Of a DNA stretch of 64,000 nt, positions 23,749-35,669 are shown in pieces; positions within the stretch are counted from its first letter, which is position 1, and the number at the start of each line of letters is the position of its first letter. Where the stretch lies: the NCBI GenBank assembly GCA_022606135.1, contig JABYQN010000014.1, forward strand, positions 620,001-684,000, written 5' to 3'. The notes beneath the pieces are model-generated. The model had not been told where the DNA came from. It did not search any database and saw only the letters and a list, made by a program, of their open reading frames with translations. Both the position numbers and the translations under genes were made by a program. The DNA is from Fomes fomentarius. Taxonomy: Eukaryota > Basidiomycota > Agaricomycetes > Polyporales > Polyporaceae.

Positions 23749-24447
23749 GCGACGGTATGCTTGCGCACAAGAGGACGACAGGGTTATTCAAGTCATTCGA
23801 GTCGTGGAAGATGCAACGCTACTCACTCATGTAGTGACGCAAGAGATCGGAGGAGGGCGCGATCGTAATAGCAGGTCGTGGTGAATAGAGTGTATTGAAG
23901 CTATTCCTCGGCGATGATGCAAATAGATTGTTCGACAGGTTACGCCTGGCCGGTAAGTTCGACGGGGCGTGCGGGTTCTGGACATATCCAAGACTTGTCG
24001 ACTTCATGGTCGAAGGTAGAGGAGGCAGAGGAAGCGGAAGGGATATGACGGCCATCAATAAGATACGACTACTCTCTGGCGCCTCCGCAGACCGACGCTC
24101 ATAATAATGGATCCTAAAATGCGGAGATGCCGACGTCGATACAAAGTCCGCTGATGGGACGCCGTCCGTAAACGCAGCAAGCGCCTAAAATTTAGAAGAG
24201 GCCTTTCTACTAGTCGTCTGTAAAGCTCGCTTAGCCTCGCTTATGGCTCTGCGCGACGGGTATGGAAGCTCCCACATTACAAATCGCCCAACCTTCCACT
24301 TTCGCTGCTGACATATAACGACCCAAACAACAACCTCCGAGGAAAACCCGACCTCCGAGCTTCCCGGGCTGGAGGCCTCACACCTTGGATCTCGGTTGTA
24401 GTTCAGGCTCAGATAGAAATCTATGATCCGTATTTCCGTAAATCCTT
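23749..24447. other. intergenic between arm 2 and F-box gene
   Basis: No recognised gene. Short frames (minus 24058-23819, plus 23895-24104) lack motifs. It contains the 5' flank of the F-box gene at 24448. Confidence 0.4.
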
Positions 24448-26397
24448 ATGGGAAGTCATCCAATATTCACACGAGCTTGTGCGCTCCTTCTCTATTACCT
24501 ACCGCTCCCGCCTCTTTCCTCGTCACCCGCAGCGGGCACAGAAGTACGTCGTTGGCACAACATGTTGTATTATAATATCATGAGCTCATCAATTTGCCAC
24601 AGCCGTGTCTTTCGTTGTCGATGGCCGTTGCCTGCTAACGTCCCCGGCATTCTCCCGGCCTGCAGACTGCGACTAACCTGGCTACCAACCTCCTCAGTTC
24701 GCCTGAAACTGCTCAGAAAGGACATGGACGTCTCCTTGGAGCTACATGGGGCCCCATGTTCTGCATCCTCCGTTGATCGACTGCCAACAGAGATCCTCGG
24801 CCACATCTTCAAGCTGCTCTGGTTACAGACAAAGCCCCATCCTGAGCTCGACATCGAAACCTGGCCATGGTATCTCCCTGTTCACTCCTTCAGTGTACAC
24901 CTCTCTCACGTCTCTCGCCGATGGCGTTTAATCGCCCTCGATATCCCTCTCCTCTGGTCTCGCGTCGATAATCGTGTCCTTCCTCGCATGCACACTTTTT
25001 TTCAACGCTCTCGCACATCTCCAATATCTCTCTGTGCCTGCCTTACAATCTCTCTCCGACGCTCATCTATGTGTCTTTCCAATAATATCCCCCTCTCTTG
25101 CCACCGTCATATCCAACGTCTCGATATCCGACTCGAAGCGACTGACATTTTCACCCAACACCGCTTGTCCTTCCCTGCTCCTCTACTCCAGGTTCTCACC
25201 CTTCAGTGTGTAGTTCACAAAGATGTACAGATAACACGCTGCCCCATCTTGTTTCAGGATGAGATCCTATCACTCAAAGCTATGGCCCTCCTCAGCATCC
25301 GTCACTGGCTCCCCGGCAATCGTTTCCCGGATCTCATTCATCTCAACATATCCTACTTCTTCATTGAGGAACTATCTCTCACGCTACTCACCCGTCTCCT
25401 AGCCAACACTCCCCGCCTCGAATCCCTGCACCTTGGCCAAGTCTGGTCATACGCCCTCCTTGACCTCGACATTGCACCTCCAACGAAATCAGTCCCGCTT
25501 CCTCACCTCCGCAACCTCTCGTCATCGTGTGCGCCATTGCAAGCCATGTCTGCGCTCATTTCCGCCCTCACTTTGTCGAAGGATACACGAATACGCATCC
25601 ACGCCGCCCCCTCACAGCAGCACACAACCGCCCGGGAGAATCTGCTGCCTAGCCTGGACTTCATGAAACCGCTCACCAGCCTCGAGCTGGCTGCCGATGG
25701 CTCAATACTCTACTTGCATGCGGAGAGCGACGATGCACTCGCCGCTGTATGGATTCAAGCTACATGGGATGACAGGGAGTCGAGTGTCTGGTATGACTGG
25801 TTAGGACACTTGCATGAGATACTCGTGCTGTCCGCCGTACGGACATTCCATGTTTCGTTACGAGACTGGACTGTCGTTCCACCCTTGCTCGAACGCATGA
25901 CTGCATTGAGAGCCCTAGGGCTTATGGCGCTCCCAGATGACCCGTTGCACGACCTCATGGTCCCTACAATATGCGCGACACTGGAACCCAAGGGGCCTGT
26001 CATCACTTGTCCAGAACTGTTCACCCTTAGCTTCCAGTGCAATTCCCTCCTGTGCACCGGCCACATTCTTCGCACTGTCGCACAGCGCTCCAGCGCTGAT
26101 TGTCGCATCGCCCATGTCATCATCGACAAAGTCCACATCCCACACACATCTAGTACTAAGGCCGACCAGGATCACACCATCGAAGTTGACGAAAGCAAGC
26201 TTGCGTCGCTGTCACTGTACGACGGCGAGCTCGCATTGCTGTCGGCGTACGTCGATGATCTGGACGTTGGAGGTGGGCAAGGAATATGCAGGTGGGAACA
26301 GAGACACGGATGGGAGTTTGAGAACGAGCATTGGAGGCTTCCCGCTGGGGACAGACCGCGCTGTGTATTCCCGTGGCATTCCGTTCAAGATGAATAG
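24448..26397 (+). CDS. intronless F-box protein, up to 649 aa
   Basis: A single long open frame with a classic fungal F-box-like domain: VDRLPTEILGHIFKLLWLQT, then VHLSHVSRRWRLIALDIPLL followed by WSRVD (about residues 108-172 from the first ATG). The rest is rich in leucine and hydrophobic repeats like the degenerate LRR tails of Agaricomycete F-box proteins (LTLQCVVH, LSIRHWLPGNRFPDLIHLNI, ANTPRLESLHLG, LRNLSSS). Role inferred: substrate receptor of an SCF ubiquitin ligase. The first ATG may be too early; ATG 24724 (MDVSLELHG, 558 aa), just before the F-box, is the more usual start. The stop TAG at 26395-26397 sits on the junction with a scrap of the SET repeat, so the original C-terminus may have been longer. 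Confidence 0.8.
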   Translation: MGSHPIFTRACALLLYYLPLPPLSSSPAAGTEVRRWHNMLYYNIMSSSICHSRVFRCRWPLPANVPGILPACRLRLTWLPTSSVRLKLLRKDMDVSLELHGAPCSASSVDRLPTEILGHIFKLLWLQTKPHPELDIETWPWYLPVHSFSVHLSHVSRRWRLIALDIPLLWSRVDNRVLPRMHTFFQRSRTSPISLCACLTISLRRSSMCLSNNIPLSCHRHIQRLDIRLEATDIFTQHRLSFPAPLLQVLTLQCVVHKDVQITRCPILFQDEILSLKAMALLSIRHWLPGNRFPDLIHLNISYFFIEELSLTLLTRLLANTPRLESLHLGQVWSYALLDLDIAPPTKSVPLPHLRNLSSSCAPLQAMSALISALTLSKDTRIRIHAAPSQQHTTARENLLPSLDFMKPLTSLELAADGSILYLHAESDDALAAVWIQATWDDRESSVWYDWLGHLHEILVLSAVRTFHVSLRDWTVVPPLLERMTALRALGLMALPDDPLHDLMVPTICATLEPKGPVITCPELFTLSFQCNSLLCTGHILRTVAQRSSADCRIAHVIIDKVHIPHTSSTKADQDHTIEVDESKLASLSLYDGELALLSAYVDDLDVGGGQGICRWEQRHGWEFENEHWRLPAGDRPRCVFPWHSVQDE

Positions 26398-26398
26398 C

Positions 26399-26615
26399 TT
26401 CGCCTTAGGAGCAGCATTGAAGAGAGCGTCGGGGAAGGAGTAACGGTCGCGAGGCGCAGAGGACCCACCTCGACAGGCTCGACACCATCCGTGCCGCATG
26501 GAAACGCGGTGGGCTGGAAGCCACGCTCAATGCTATTCAGGGGTCCGACGATGGGACTCTCCTCAGCCTGCCCTTGGTACCATGTTTTCCCTCGTGAATT
26601 GCGGTGGTGAGGTGA
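26399..26615 (-). repeat. solo 220-bp scrap of the SET repeat
   Basis: Positions 26399-26615 match about 8222-8460 of copy 1 (CTTCGCCTTAGGAGCAGCATTGAAGAGAGCGTC-type start), but with many more substitutions and small deletions than copies 2 and 3 show. On the minus strand it codes for the post-SET tail. It is an older, diverged copy, and it starts directly at the stop codon of the F-box gene. Confidence 0.85.
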
Positions 26616-27106
26616 GGGGTGAGGCGCACTATCTTGTCGCGTTGTCGGAGATCAAATTCCTGCTTACAAACTCAGATATGCCACCCTACGAGCGCTATTG
26701 AGAGCAGACTAGCACGCATATGTTTCGTCTGTGATTTGTACTTATCCTGCCCTACTCATCCATGTATGCATATAGTGGAGATGGAGTTATACATATTGAG
26801 CCCTGTCCGTCACTTAGCTCCCGTATACACCGTCAGAAGCCCGGGACGCCGAGAAGACACTGTCGGAGGGAAGGAACTGAGTGTTGAACGTTGAAGTCTC
26901 CGACTCGCAATTATGTACTATCCATTGCTCCAGCACAAAATCACTCTACTCGCGGAGATCCAGGACCATGTTGAAAACTTTGGTCGACGAAATGATTACG
27001 CCCCAACCGCACGGTATTCAGATGCAAGCCGGCCAAACAAAGGGCATTACCTATCCAAGGTATTAATGTGCCCCTTGTACTGCAGCCGCCAGATCCGAGA
27101 CACTCT
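26616..27106. other. intergenic, upstream of F-box gene 2
   Basis: Short plus-strand frames (26913-27110) could include an upstream exon of F-box gene 2, but the only in-frame connection would need a 26-bp intron, so I leave it out. Otherwise nothing recognised. Confidence 0.35.
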
Positions 27107-29305
27107 ATGATGCTACTCGCCCTCCCACCAGAACTGTGCCTTATGGTAAGATCTAGCATACTGGGCTGATCGGACGTGTCACATTAGCGGCGGTCGGGCA
27201 CATCTCATATCTTTGTGCCTCACAGTTGGCCAAGGACCGTTAGCGGTGCGGCGAGCCTAGCCGTGTGACTAGGGAAACGTCCGATCAGTACAGTACTTTG
27301 AACTGCAATTAGAGTCCAGCCACTCACGCTCATCATGGCAGATCTCCGTATATCTAACACCTCTGGACCTCTTGCATTTGAGTAGGGTTAATAAACCCTT
27401 CCGCTCCATGATCAAGTCTTTGTCCCACAGAGTATGGGAATATGCGCGAGGAAATGTTTCCGGTCTTCTGCCTTGTCCAACATGGATGACAGAAGGTCAA
27501 TACGCGTCCATGTGCTTCGAGTCTAATTGTCACGGATGTTCTACGGGCGATGTTGGGTTTAGCGGTAATATATGGGAATATGGCGTACGGTACTGTCCGG
27601 AATGTCGATTTGCGCGGTAGGAATCAGTCTTCGGTCCTCCTCGAGATACACTGACCTCATCTTTTGCTTCAGAACCACAGTGGACAACTTTATGCGGAAA
27701 TTTCCTGATGGAGATTATCTCAACGACTTCTATAGAAAGCCAGCAGCAGTCCTTCCCTTGGTATCACGTCAGGTCATTCATTTGCCTCACAACTTTGATG
27801 TACTGAATGGAATGGTCTAGTAATGATGCCGTTGGGATCACAAGTGGAATTGTTCCACACTATGGATGCCGCTAAGCTCCTCGATAGGATCGCACATACA
27901 TCATCCGACCAAAGTCGGCATAACCTGCTAAGCCAGTCTCAGGCGGTTACTACTGAGATATATCAGGTGCATTCATATCAACTCTACATCTGCCCAGTGC
28001 TTATGACTACCACAGAGTTCGTCTGAGTATTACGCATGGCATGAACGGGTTATTAAGGCACAGCAAAAAGAGAAAGCGGAGATTCTCAGGATCCGTCACA
28101 TAGAGTCAGTCCTAATGCTCTCACATCACCACCTTCGGAGTACTCATGTTATGTACCAGAATCATGGAAAGACTCGAGCAAGAAGGATTCGAGAACGAAC
28201 TGCATTCTTTGGGACTGCAATACCAAGGCCTCACTCAAGCCATCAGGGTTCTTATAGAAAGGCCGCAGATGCTGACGGAGCCTGGTACGTTGCATGATAT
28301 ACATGGACACTCTTAGACGTTCTGATAGATGTTCTATCAGAATGGATCCAGATATATCCAGAGATCCGGACGTTCCTTCTGCAAAGAAGAATTCTACACG
28401 AAAGGCTACGCCGCCGGAACATCTTGGCAGCCCGTCTTGACATATTCAGACGGGCTCTCCAGCAGTGGAAACGGCGAGTTTGCCTCACTGAAGGACCAAT
28501 TCCCCTACCACGCCCAATGGATCTAGCCAGCTATGAGGAATTGAGGAGCATCATCATTGATATCGACAGTCCTCTCGACTACTTTGGCACACAATTCGCC
28601 ACAGTGCTCCCTGGGCTAACCCAGAGGTGGCAGAAGGAACGCCGACTAGCCTTGCTTACTCTCTGGTTCACCGGCTCAGGGTTCACAGATTCCTCGCTCT
28701 CTACAACTTGCGGCACAGTCCATCACTTCTTCTGCACCGTTTGTGGCACCATCGATGTGTTAGGAGAAGCCATGGTCCACTTGTGTTGCTATGGCACCGA
28801 CACCAGTGGCTGGGATCAAACGATGAACGATATGGCGTGGTTCGACGGGGTTATCCCATCCATCAATGGTGAACTCTACGACAATGCATGCGTGGTTGCA
28901 TTTCAGGGTCGCCTGAAGTGGGTTCCGTCTCCTCTGCGATCTTGCAAAGACATCGTGCATGCATTCCTCAAGCTCCCACCAAGATCTCTCATGAAATGTG
29001 ATCAATCTTCCCTTCTTGCCACGCTTTCACGCACAAGACTAGCTTGCGGGCATTGCGGGATGCAGGGAGCAGTTATGCTTGTGATGGGATGGAAACAAGG
29101 AGTACGTGGTCTTGTACTATTTGCTATGATGAGGCACTCATTGTGACCCTTGTAGATCCTGCACGCACACAAAAGGCATGCAGGCAAAGTTGAAAGTTGG
29201 TTTGAGCTACCCAAACGTTTGCAAGAAGTGATTCAACACGAAGAACAGTGTTCTCATGACCAGTTGCGTTTCAATCACTTCGTTCCAGTATATCTGTTGA
29301 CTTGA
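27107..29305 (+). CDS. F-box/C4-finger protein 2, eight exons, 559 aa
   Basis: Resolved as join(27107..27145, 27342..27616, 27673..27767, 27821..27966, 28028..28104, 28160..28284, 28329..29101, 29156..29305); all GT-AG, phases close. The F-box (LPPELCLM, intron, VYLTPLDLLHLSRVNKPFRS) has an intron at the same place as F-box protein 1. A C4 cluster follows (Cys 76/79/98/101, in ESNCHGC and RYCPEC), then a basic coiled-coil-like middle (QRRILHERLRRRNILAARLD) and a conserved C-terminal block with CTVC, CCYG and CGHCGMQGAVMLVMGW, mirroring CNLCCIQGKVVVAMGW in protein 1. Exon 1 codes only 13 residues and the first intron is unusually long (196 bp), so a further 5' exon is possible. The donor of exon 3 (GTCAGG) was chosen to keep the frame. 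SCF adaptor function is inferred. Confidence 0.72.
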
Positions 29306-30837
29306 GTTGCTAGTGAGGGATCCTCCGATATTCTCCCAAAGAGTACCAATGTCGGGGTTCCCACCCAAGCAGAGACTCCCCTCCCACTGTTGATTGTATC
29401 GGACAACCTAAAAGGTCAGGACCCAAGTACCCTATATGAAGATGAACCAGAACTTGGCAGGCTGCACCATGTCCTATACATTCGGTCTAGCGACATGTCT
29501 AGTATGTCGAAGTTCGTCTGCCATCTTGACCCACCCACAAGTCCTAGCACACGTGCCCGCCTGCGCCCACACCGGTCCGAGTCCAGGCCCAACATGAATG
29601 GGCTTTGACTGGGTGAGGAAGGGCAGCATACTTTGCATCCCATTCCACCAGGTACAGGTATCGTGGTGGTTCTTTGGAAACTCTGTCTACGAGGAAGGGC
29701 ATAAGAGAAGTCGCATGGTCAAATTTGTCAAGGGAAGGATGGTGTCTGGGGCTCACTTGATGGGTCGCTGAGGGTACTGGAAGGACTCATTAGGGGTGTG
29801 ATGCGTAGCAGAAGGTGGAGAAATAGATCGTGTTCTGTTTCGTACATTGAAGCAGGTTCGTGGAACTCAGGAGGATTCGTAGAAGTCAGAAGATTCGAAA
29901 AGAGATGAGAGCTAGGATTCGCCACCAAACCTATCGACGCCCTGAGACGTGAGGGGTGCTGAGAGTGAAGCCATGGGACACTGTCCTTGCCAAGCCCTTT
30001 GGTTGCAAGGCTTGTACACGAGTCACTGCTCAAGGGAGGGTCCAGTCGGAGGACCAGAAGACAAAATATTCCCCTTCTTATGACCCCTGCTCAGCGACAG
30101 TGTTCGTTGATAACTAGCGGTTGAGGCTGCCAAGTCACGGGTATGTCTCGATGTATCTGTGTGCTTGCCGGTCCCCCAGCCCGCTCATGCCCCGCCAGCA
30201 CGGTAGCCCGCCCACGAGAATTCAAACGGGATCTTGTCTCCTTTGTCCCCTCCGCCAAGATCGAGTACGTTTGCTTCCGCTCATTCGCCTTTAAACCTCC
30301 GAGCCTCCCACGGTGACGAAGGCAAGTCAAACCCGAAGCCCAACTACAAGTCCCACGGACAAGACTGGGACCGCGACGCGTCCTCGTGCATTGAAGATGT
30401 AGACGAGGCGGGCGCAGTGCCAGCAAATCATTTCCTGACCCGAAGAAGAAGAAGCGTGTGGGTGCCCTTCCCCTTCCTTTGGTCTTCTTCCCTTCATTCC
30501 TTAAGCTACTCTTATTGCCATCACAGACTATCGCAGTATGCATGGAGACGATGAGCAGTGCAATGGTATCTGCGGAGAGCGCGAGTGTCAACCATCCACA
30601 CCAACGACGGATGCAGCCTAATATGAACACGCTCGCGAGCCGCACTTACAGCCGGTCTTCCACCCATCGGGCGCGGGGCTGCCGTCGCTCAGCACGCACA
30701 CGATGAACTTTAGCCCAGTAGCGACGAGCAGCGCACCCAGCCTGTCCGCCCGCCTGTCCACTGCACCATGCTCATGTCAGCACGTCGTCTTTGTCTGCAC
30801 TCTCACCCAGGACTTACTTGTCAGCCCATCCAATTCG
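29306..30837. other. unassigned sequence with gene-like scraps
   Basis: Nothing intact. On the plus strand about 30230-30490 reads coding-like across frames (FVPSAKIEYVCFRSFAFKPP, KSHGQDWDRDASSCIEDVDE, PDPKKKKRVGALPLPLVFF), suggesting another frameshifted gene piece of unknown family. The 100-codon minus-strand frame at 29728-30033 has no motifs. Confidence 0.3.
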
Positions 30838-31877
30838 GTCACCGTGATAGTGGGAGTAAGACTGGAAGCGGAGGCATGTTCGGTCGTCGAGTGCGCAAGC
30901 GGATCGAGTGGTGACTCCATATGGGCAAATGCAGGGGATACAGTGGTTACGACAGACGTGGTAGGCATCCGGAGCGAAGTAGAAGCAGAGGGCTGAGTAG
31001 GGGGAAAACCGAGTCGCAGAAGGAACAACGTTTCGAAGTCAATGCTGGAGGCTGGGGCTCATCGATCTCCATCGCATCAATCTCCACGGGCGGGGTAGCC
31101 TGAACCTGTCCGTCGGCATTTGGCGGGTGGCGGCGAATCCGCAAAGTCGAGGCAGAGAAACAGACTGAGCAAGAGACTTCCGCGCGGACGCAGGCATCGC
31201 AATTGTGACGCTGACCTGACGTCTTGCCCTTGAGCGCGAGGCAGCGACGGCTGGAGCACAATTTCTCCAGGCTCTGTTACCATTAACGGGTTTGTCTGTG
31301 TCTGCGTGCGGTTGAAGAAAGAGCGTAGGTCTACAGATTTCGACTTGCCGGTAGCCTTCGAGGAGGGGACAGTGGCGGCGGAGAAATTGGAAGTAGCAGG
31401 GTGGGGTGAGATTGAATATCGGTATGGGGTGTATTGGTTTTGCTCTAAGGCGAGGCGCGGTTTTGGAGACGACTAAAACGTGAAAGTTGAGGACGATGAA
31501 GCGGAGATAGGTGGGAGGGGGGTTGGTATGTGTGGTTGCTGGATGAATATAAGGGTGGTATTCGAGTGGCGCGGGTGGGGGAGGCCTATCGCGAGCGTGT
31601 GAGTGATCATTATCCGAACAAGTAGTACCCATGCGCATAGGGTGGGTCAGCGCGCTGAAGCAAGACTCATCCTTAACGCCTCCAGTTCCCTTCCGTCCGC
31701 CACCGGCAAGCGACTGTGCGTCCAAGTTAGAGTCAGGATGATCTCGGCGCTCATGGTCACACAGTCACACAACGCTCTTCGCGATCCAGGCTTTGCGTTG
31801 CTTGGGCGGTAGACGTGTCTTTTATATTATTGTCGACCTCCATAGCCTCGACGGAAGCTTCGGAGTGAGGTCGAGAG

Positions 31878-32969
31878 CGTGGACGAGCTTGAAGATGCAG
31901 GTCAGCACGAACGATGGAAGAGACTAGATGACTCGCTTACCTCGATGGTCACTCCCACAATCACTATCGTCCTCGTCAGCGCGTCCTTTGCCTTTACGAT
32001 GCTTGCCCTTCTTCGCCTTAGGAGCAGCATTGAAGAGAGCGTCGGGGAAGGAGTAACGGTCGCGAGGCGCGGAGGACCCGCCTCGAAGACAAGCTCGATA
32101 CCGCCCATGCCGCATGCAAACGGAATGCGCTGGAAGCCACGCTCAATGCCAATCAGGGGTCCGACAATGGGACACCCCTCAGCCTGCTCCGGCTTGCCAT
32201 GACCCTTGGTACCATATTTCTCCTTCGTGAATCGCGGTGGTGGTGAGGATGAGGGAGTGAGTGGGGTCTGGTTCTCAACAAACTCGGCGATACGGGCGAG
32301 AACGCAGTCGCGGGCCTTCGGGCTGCACGCGCACGTCGTGAACGTCGACGCCTAGAGCGTGGGCCATCGAGGTTATCTGCACGCGGAAGTGGTGGACCCG
32401 GTGTGGACTAGAGGCAAGACGACGGGAACCCATCGGACTGTGGATCAGTGCAGGAAGATGGTGTACCACATTCTCGTCCCCCCAATCCGATCCAAGGACT
32501 TCTTCATTGGCCTTGAGATCACGAAGGACAAAGATGCCGAACTTGATCCCGCCCCATTCATCTGTCTTGGTTGACTGCTTTAACTGACAGAAGATAGGAC
32601 GTAAGATGGCGTGCGGCAGACAACCACTATGCACGAAGCGCGAATCAACGCCTGTGATGTATGCGTCCAAGGCGACGTCAAGCGGGGCCCCCAGGGGGCC
32701 CCGGATAGATCGGCATGCCGAGGCGGGCACACGTGTCGAGTGGGTCGCGTATATAGGTAGCGATGGGGATGATCGTGGAGGAGGACGGGGCGATGAGCTT
32801 CGAAGATTGGATGGGGTGCGTTGCATGTATGGCGTAGGACGGCGGACTTACCAATCCGTTGCCGTCCGCGAAACGACGCAAAGCCCGTTGCAGCGGCTGC
32901 ACTGCTTGGCACGGGCTGGACGGCAATGCGAGGAGCGTGAGGGGAACCGTCGGGTGTGAGTATGGACAT
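31878..32969 (-). pseudogene. SET-domain relic, copy 2
   Basis: Same content and same two frame changes as copy 1 at 8090-9181, including the 19-bp GC palindrome at about 32684-32702. The downstream minus-strand Pro-rich frame is longer here (31725-31039) because of one extra G. No evidence of function. Confidence 0.7.
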
Positions 32970-34479
32970 ATCGTATGCGCCTTGATAGATGCACTTGCTC
33001 CTGTGTTCGCATTACACAAACTGAGCGTACATCTGTCATGGTCATCTTGTACGGGTGACTGCGCCGTCAAGGAAGACCACACATGTATTCGCCAGCTCGG
33101 AGACAGACTCCGGCGATTGGGGCAGTGCCGCGGAACGTGATACTGCTTGGAGAAACACCGGTGGAGCTTCCGGAATATGGGTATCAACCTGGGTTGATGG
33201 AGAAGATGTTCTTCAGCGAGTTCGCCGCGGCTGTGGCTAGTAAGATGGAAGACAGGGGTAGTGTCGGGGAGTCGGATGTACCGCAGAGAGGGGGGAGACG
33301 CAAACTCGCCGATATCTCCTCTCCTCCGGCTAGGCCGCAGGTTGCCGAACGAGATTGAGTGGGGGTGAACTAGGGCCCCGCCGCCTACACCCGTTGGCCT
33401 GCGTGAATGGTTATGGACGCGATGAGCCCGAGCTTGAGCTTGAGCTGCCCTGTGTGTCGCAGGGATGCGGTAGCGGAGCCGGATGGACTGCGGGGAGAAT
33501 ACGAGTGCAATGATCTGTCCTGTCACTGTGATGCCTTGCCATGGCGTCGCACTCATTTCGGGACCGATCGACTAGTGATTCTTGCATTTCTTCTCGGCCC
33601 TCTCCAGTCCTTGAGCTTGCGTTGAGTCTTGACTGTGATGAGAAGTGGCGTCTAAGAGCCCAAGGCGCTGTCCAATCATTTGTCTTCAGCAAAGTGGCCT
33701 GACACCCCTGTTCAGAGCTCGGCGTACCATGGCACATTGTAGCTTGGACTGCGGCTACCTTCGACGTATACTTTTGCAGCATGATAAGGAATTTGGGAGG
33801 AGATGTCAAGGAGACATTGCTATAGCCTGCCATGTGCACGGGTGTCACCCATCGCCAGCTCACGAGGAGCCTCGACGCAAAAGTGGACCTGAGAAGAACA
33901 CGGACGAGACTGGCTGGAGATGATTTCAAGACAAGAAAGTTAGAGGAGGGCCCGTCGGCCGAGGCAAAAGCGTCACAGCTGCGTCACGTGATGATGACTG
34001 CCTTCTCGGCGCTAAGCATGTGTCGTCCAATGACGTTCTGTCCGTCTGTCCATGGCGTAGAATGGGCCTTTGTCTGTGGTGTGTGCTGCAATTTCTGGCT
34101 TTGGGAAATGGCTCACGAAAAGGTCTTATCCTCTTCAATATGTGCTGCCTACTGCCTATCCATCGGACTTCGCTCATTCCAAAAACCTGAACCACTCTAC
34201 CACGTCTATATCTCGCTCTTACTAGTTGAGTGGTCCTCTTAACCCTTCAGTGACACTTGATCTGAAGACCGCCTCCTTTAGTATCATGTTCTATCACCGA
34301 GGTGTCTTCGATGCGATCTTCTCTGTCCCCGCCTGTTTGGGCATGACAGGCCCCATCCCCGCTGGTAGCCCATTTGTCGGGGTGCACGCCAAGGTTGCAC
34401 TTCTAGTGTCTTACGACGAGGGAAGTACCGCAGCAAAGAGTGAGTTAGCTTCCTCCCGTCGATTAGACTCAGTGTCAAC

Positions 34480-34914
34480 ATGAAGTCTATAGTGGCTCTG
34501 GTCGTCCACGAATGGGACTCGAACGACCTCATCTACGCCGGCTATCTGGATATTGGCTGGACAATCTACACCGAGTCTGTACGTAGGCCAAATCGAATAT
34601 GGTACTCAAGACTGATCTACTTTCAGGGTCAAGATGCTCGATGGATTATCGCCACACATGAGGAGAATGAGCCCGCACTGTACGCCTTCGACTTCGCGAC
34701 CACGCAGGACTCGTTACACTTCCGAGCGCTCTTGACCGAAGGTCTCAATCTTGCCTGGGAACTCGTCAAACGCCATCAAGTAGCTCTCGACTTATATGCC
34801 AGTACAATATGTTATCTACCGCATCCGGAACCTCCGCCGGTCTATGTTCCGCCACCTGCTTACAGCCATCACGTCGTGGGGACAGGAGTGCGGACAGCCG
34901 ATCATGTAGGGTGA
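34480..34914 (+). CDS. small conserved unknown protein in repeat, copy 2
   Basis: Same start and body as at 10691 (one changed residue, GTGVRTADHVG). With the donor at 34912 and the AG before AAGGCC, the last exon leaves the repeat and would read into new sequence, ending ...FLTYVLPNE at about 35047, so the C-terminus differs from copy 1. Without that splice it stops at 34914. Function unknown. Confidence 0.5.
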   Translation: MKSIVALVVHEWDSNDLIYAGYLDIGWTIYTESVRRPNRIWYSRLIYFQGQDARWIIATHEENEPALYAFDFATTQDSLHFRALLTEGLNLAWELVKRHQVALDLYASTICYLPHPEPPPVYVPPPAYSHHVVGTGVRTADHVG

Positions 34915-34979
34915 GTTAGGTGTCTGAAATACTCGAGTGGACTATCTTCTCAACTTGACAGAAGGCCACTTCACCACAT

Positions 34980-35669
34980 AAGATGTCTGGCAACTGCCAT
35001 GTTTTCCTTGCTTGTGCGATTTCTGACTTATGTCTTGCCAAATGAGTAGTGATATAGAATATGCTACTTACCTCTCAGCGCATCAATTCTCCAGCCTTGA
35101 GCGCTGACCGAACATAAATACACAGTACCATACATAGAAATTGCGCGCACCATATATGTTATAGTGAGGATCAGCGGCAGCTGCCTAGAGGCCAGATCTA
35201 GCGTCGTTTGAGTGCCGGCAGCCCAAGAAGCATGCATGACCTTCAATGCAAACGCATGCTTTGCACTGCCAGCATTGGCCTCTGGATTAGGTTCTATGTA
35301 TAATCTTCTCGCCTCGACCAATCTGGGAGTCCCTGTCAGATCGAAGCTAATGCTTATATCCATGTCAGTGTTCCGGGACACTTTGCTGCAAATGTGCCTA
35401 TCAATGCAGGGTGGAGGTATGGTGGAGGTATAACCTCCCGATTTCTGTTGGCTACTTGCATTTGCACTTGATAGAATAGACGATGGTATTCCATAGGCCG
35501 AAAGATGCAATGAACCTCTGACTCTGTTGGTAGGGCATAAAGGAGAGGATCTTTGTCATTTCATAAGGGATCACACTTCCACGACTCCAAGGTGCTATGT
35601 CTGTGAACCGTACTTATAGCACGGCTGTAGACATGTCTCGAGGTCTATACACCAACAACATCACATTCC
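34980..35669. other. 5' flank of gene A
   Basis: No recognised gene; a 148-codon minus-strand frame (35510-35064) has no motifs. It probably contains the promoter of the gene starting at 35670. Confidence 0.35.

Larger units (their letters stand above)
30838..34979 (+). repeat. 4.1 kb dispersed repeat, copy 2
   Basis: Direct copy of 7051-11181, offset 23.79 kb. Internal differences seen are an extra G near 31519 and near 33490, and one A-to-G change at 34887. The left edge carries a few substitutions and its flank is unrelated. The right edge ends at GACAGAAGGCCACTTC with a short mismatch patch, then unrelated sequence. The extra G at 33490 is shared with copy 3, so copy 1 is the odd one there. 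Confidence 0.9.

Noticed and set aside
7051..34979. copies 1 and 2 as long terminal repeats of one giant element
   Set aside because: They contain gene relics rather than LTR features (no TG...CA ends, primer-binding site or polypurine tract seen), and the 19.7 kb between them holds unrelated genes on both strands and no gag-pol.
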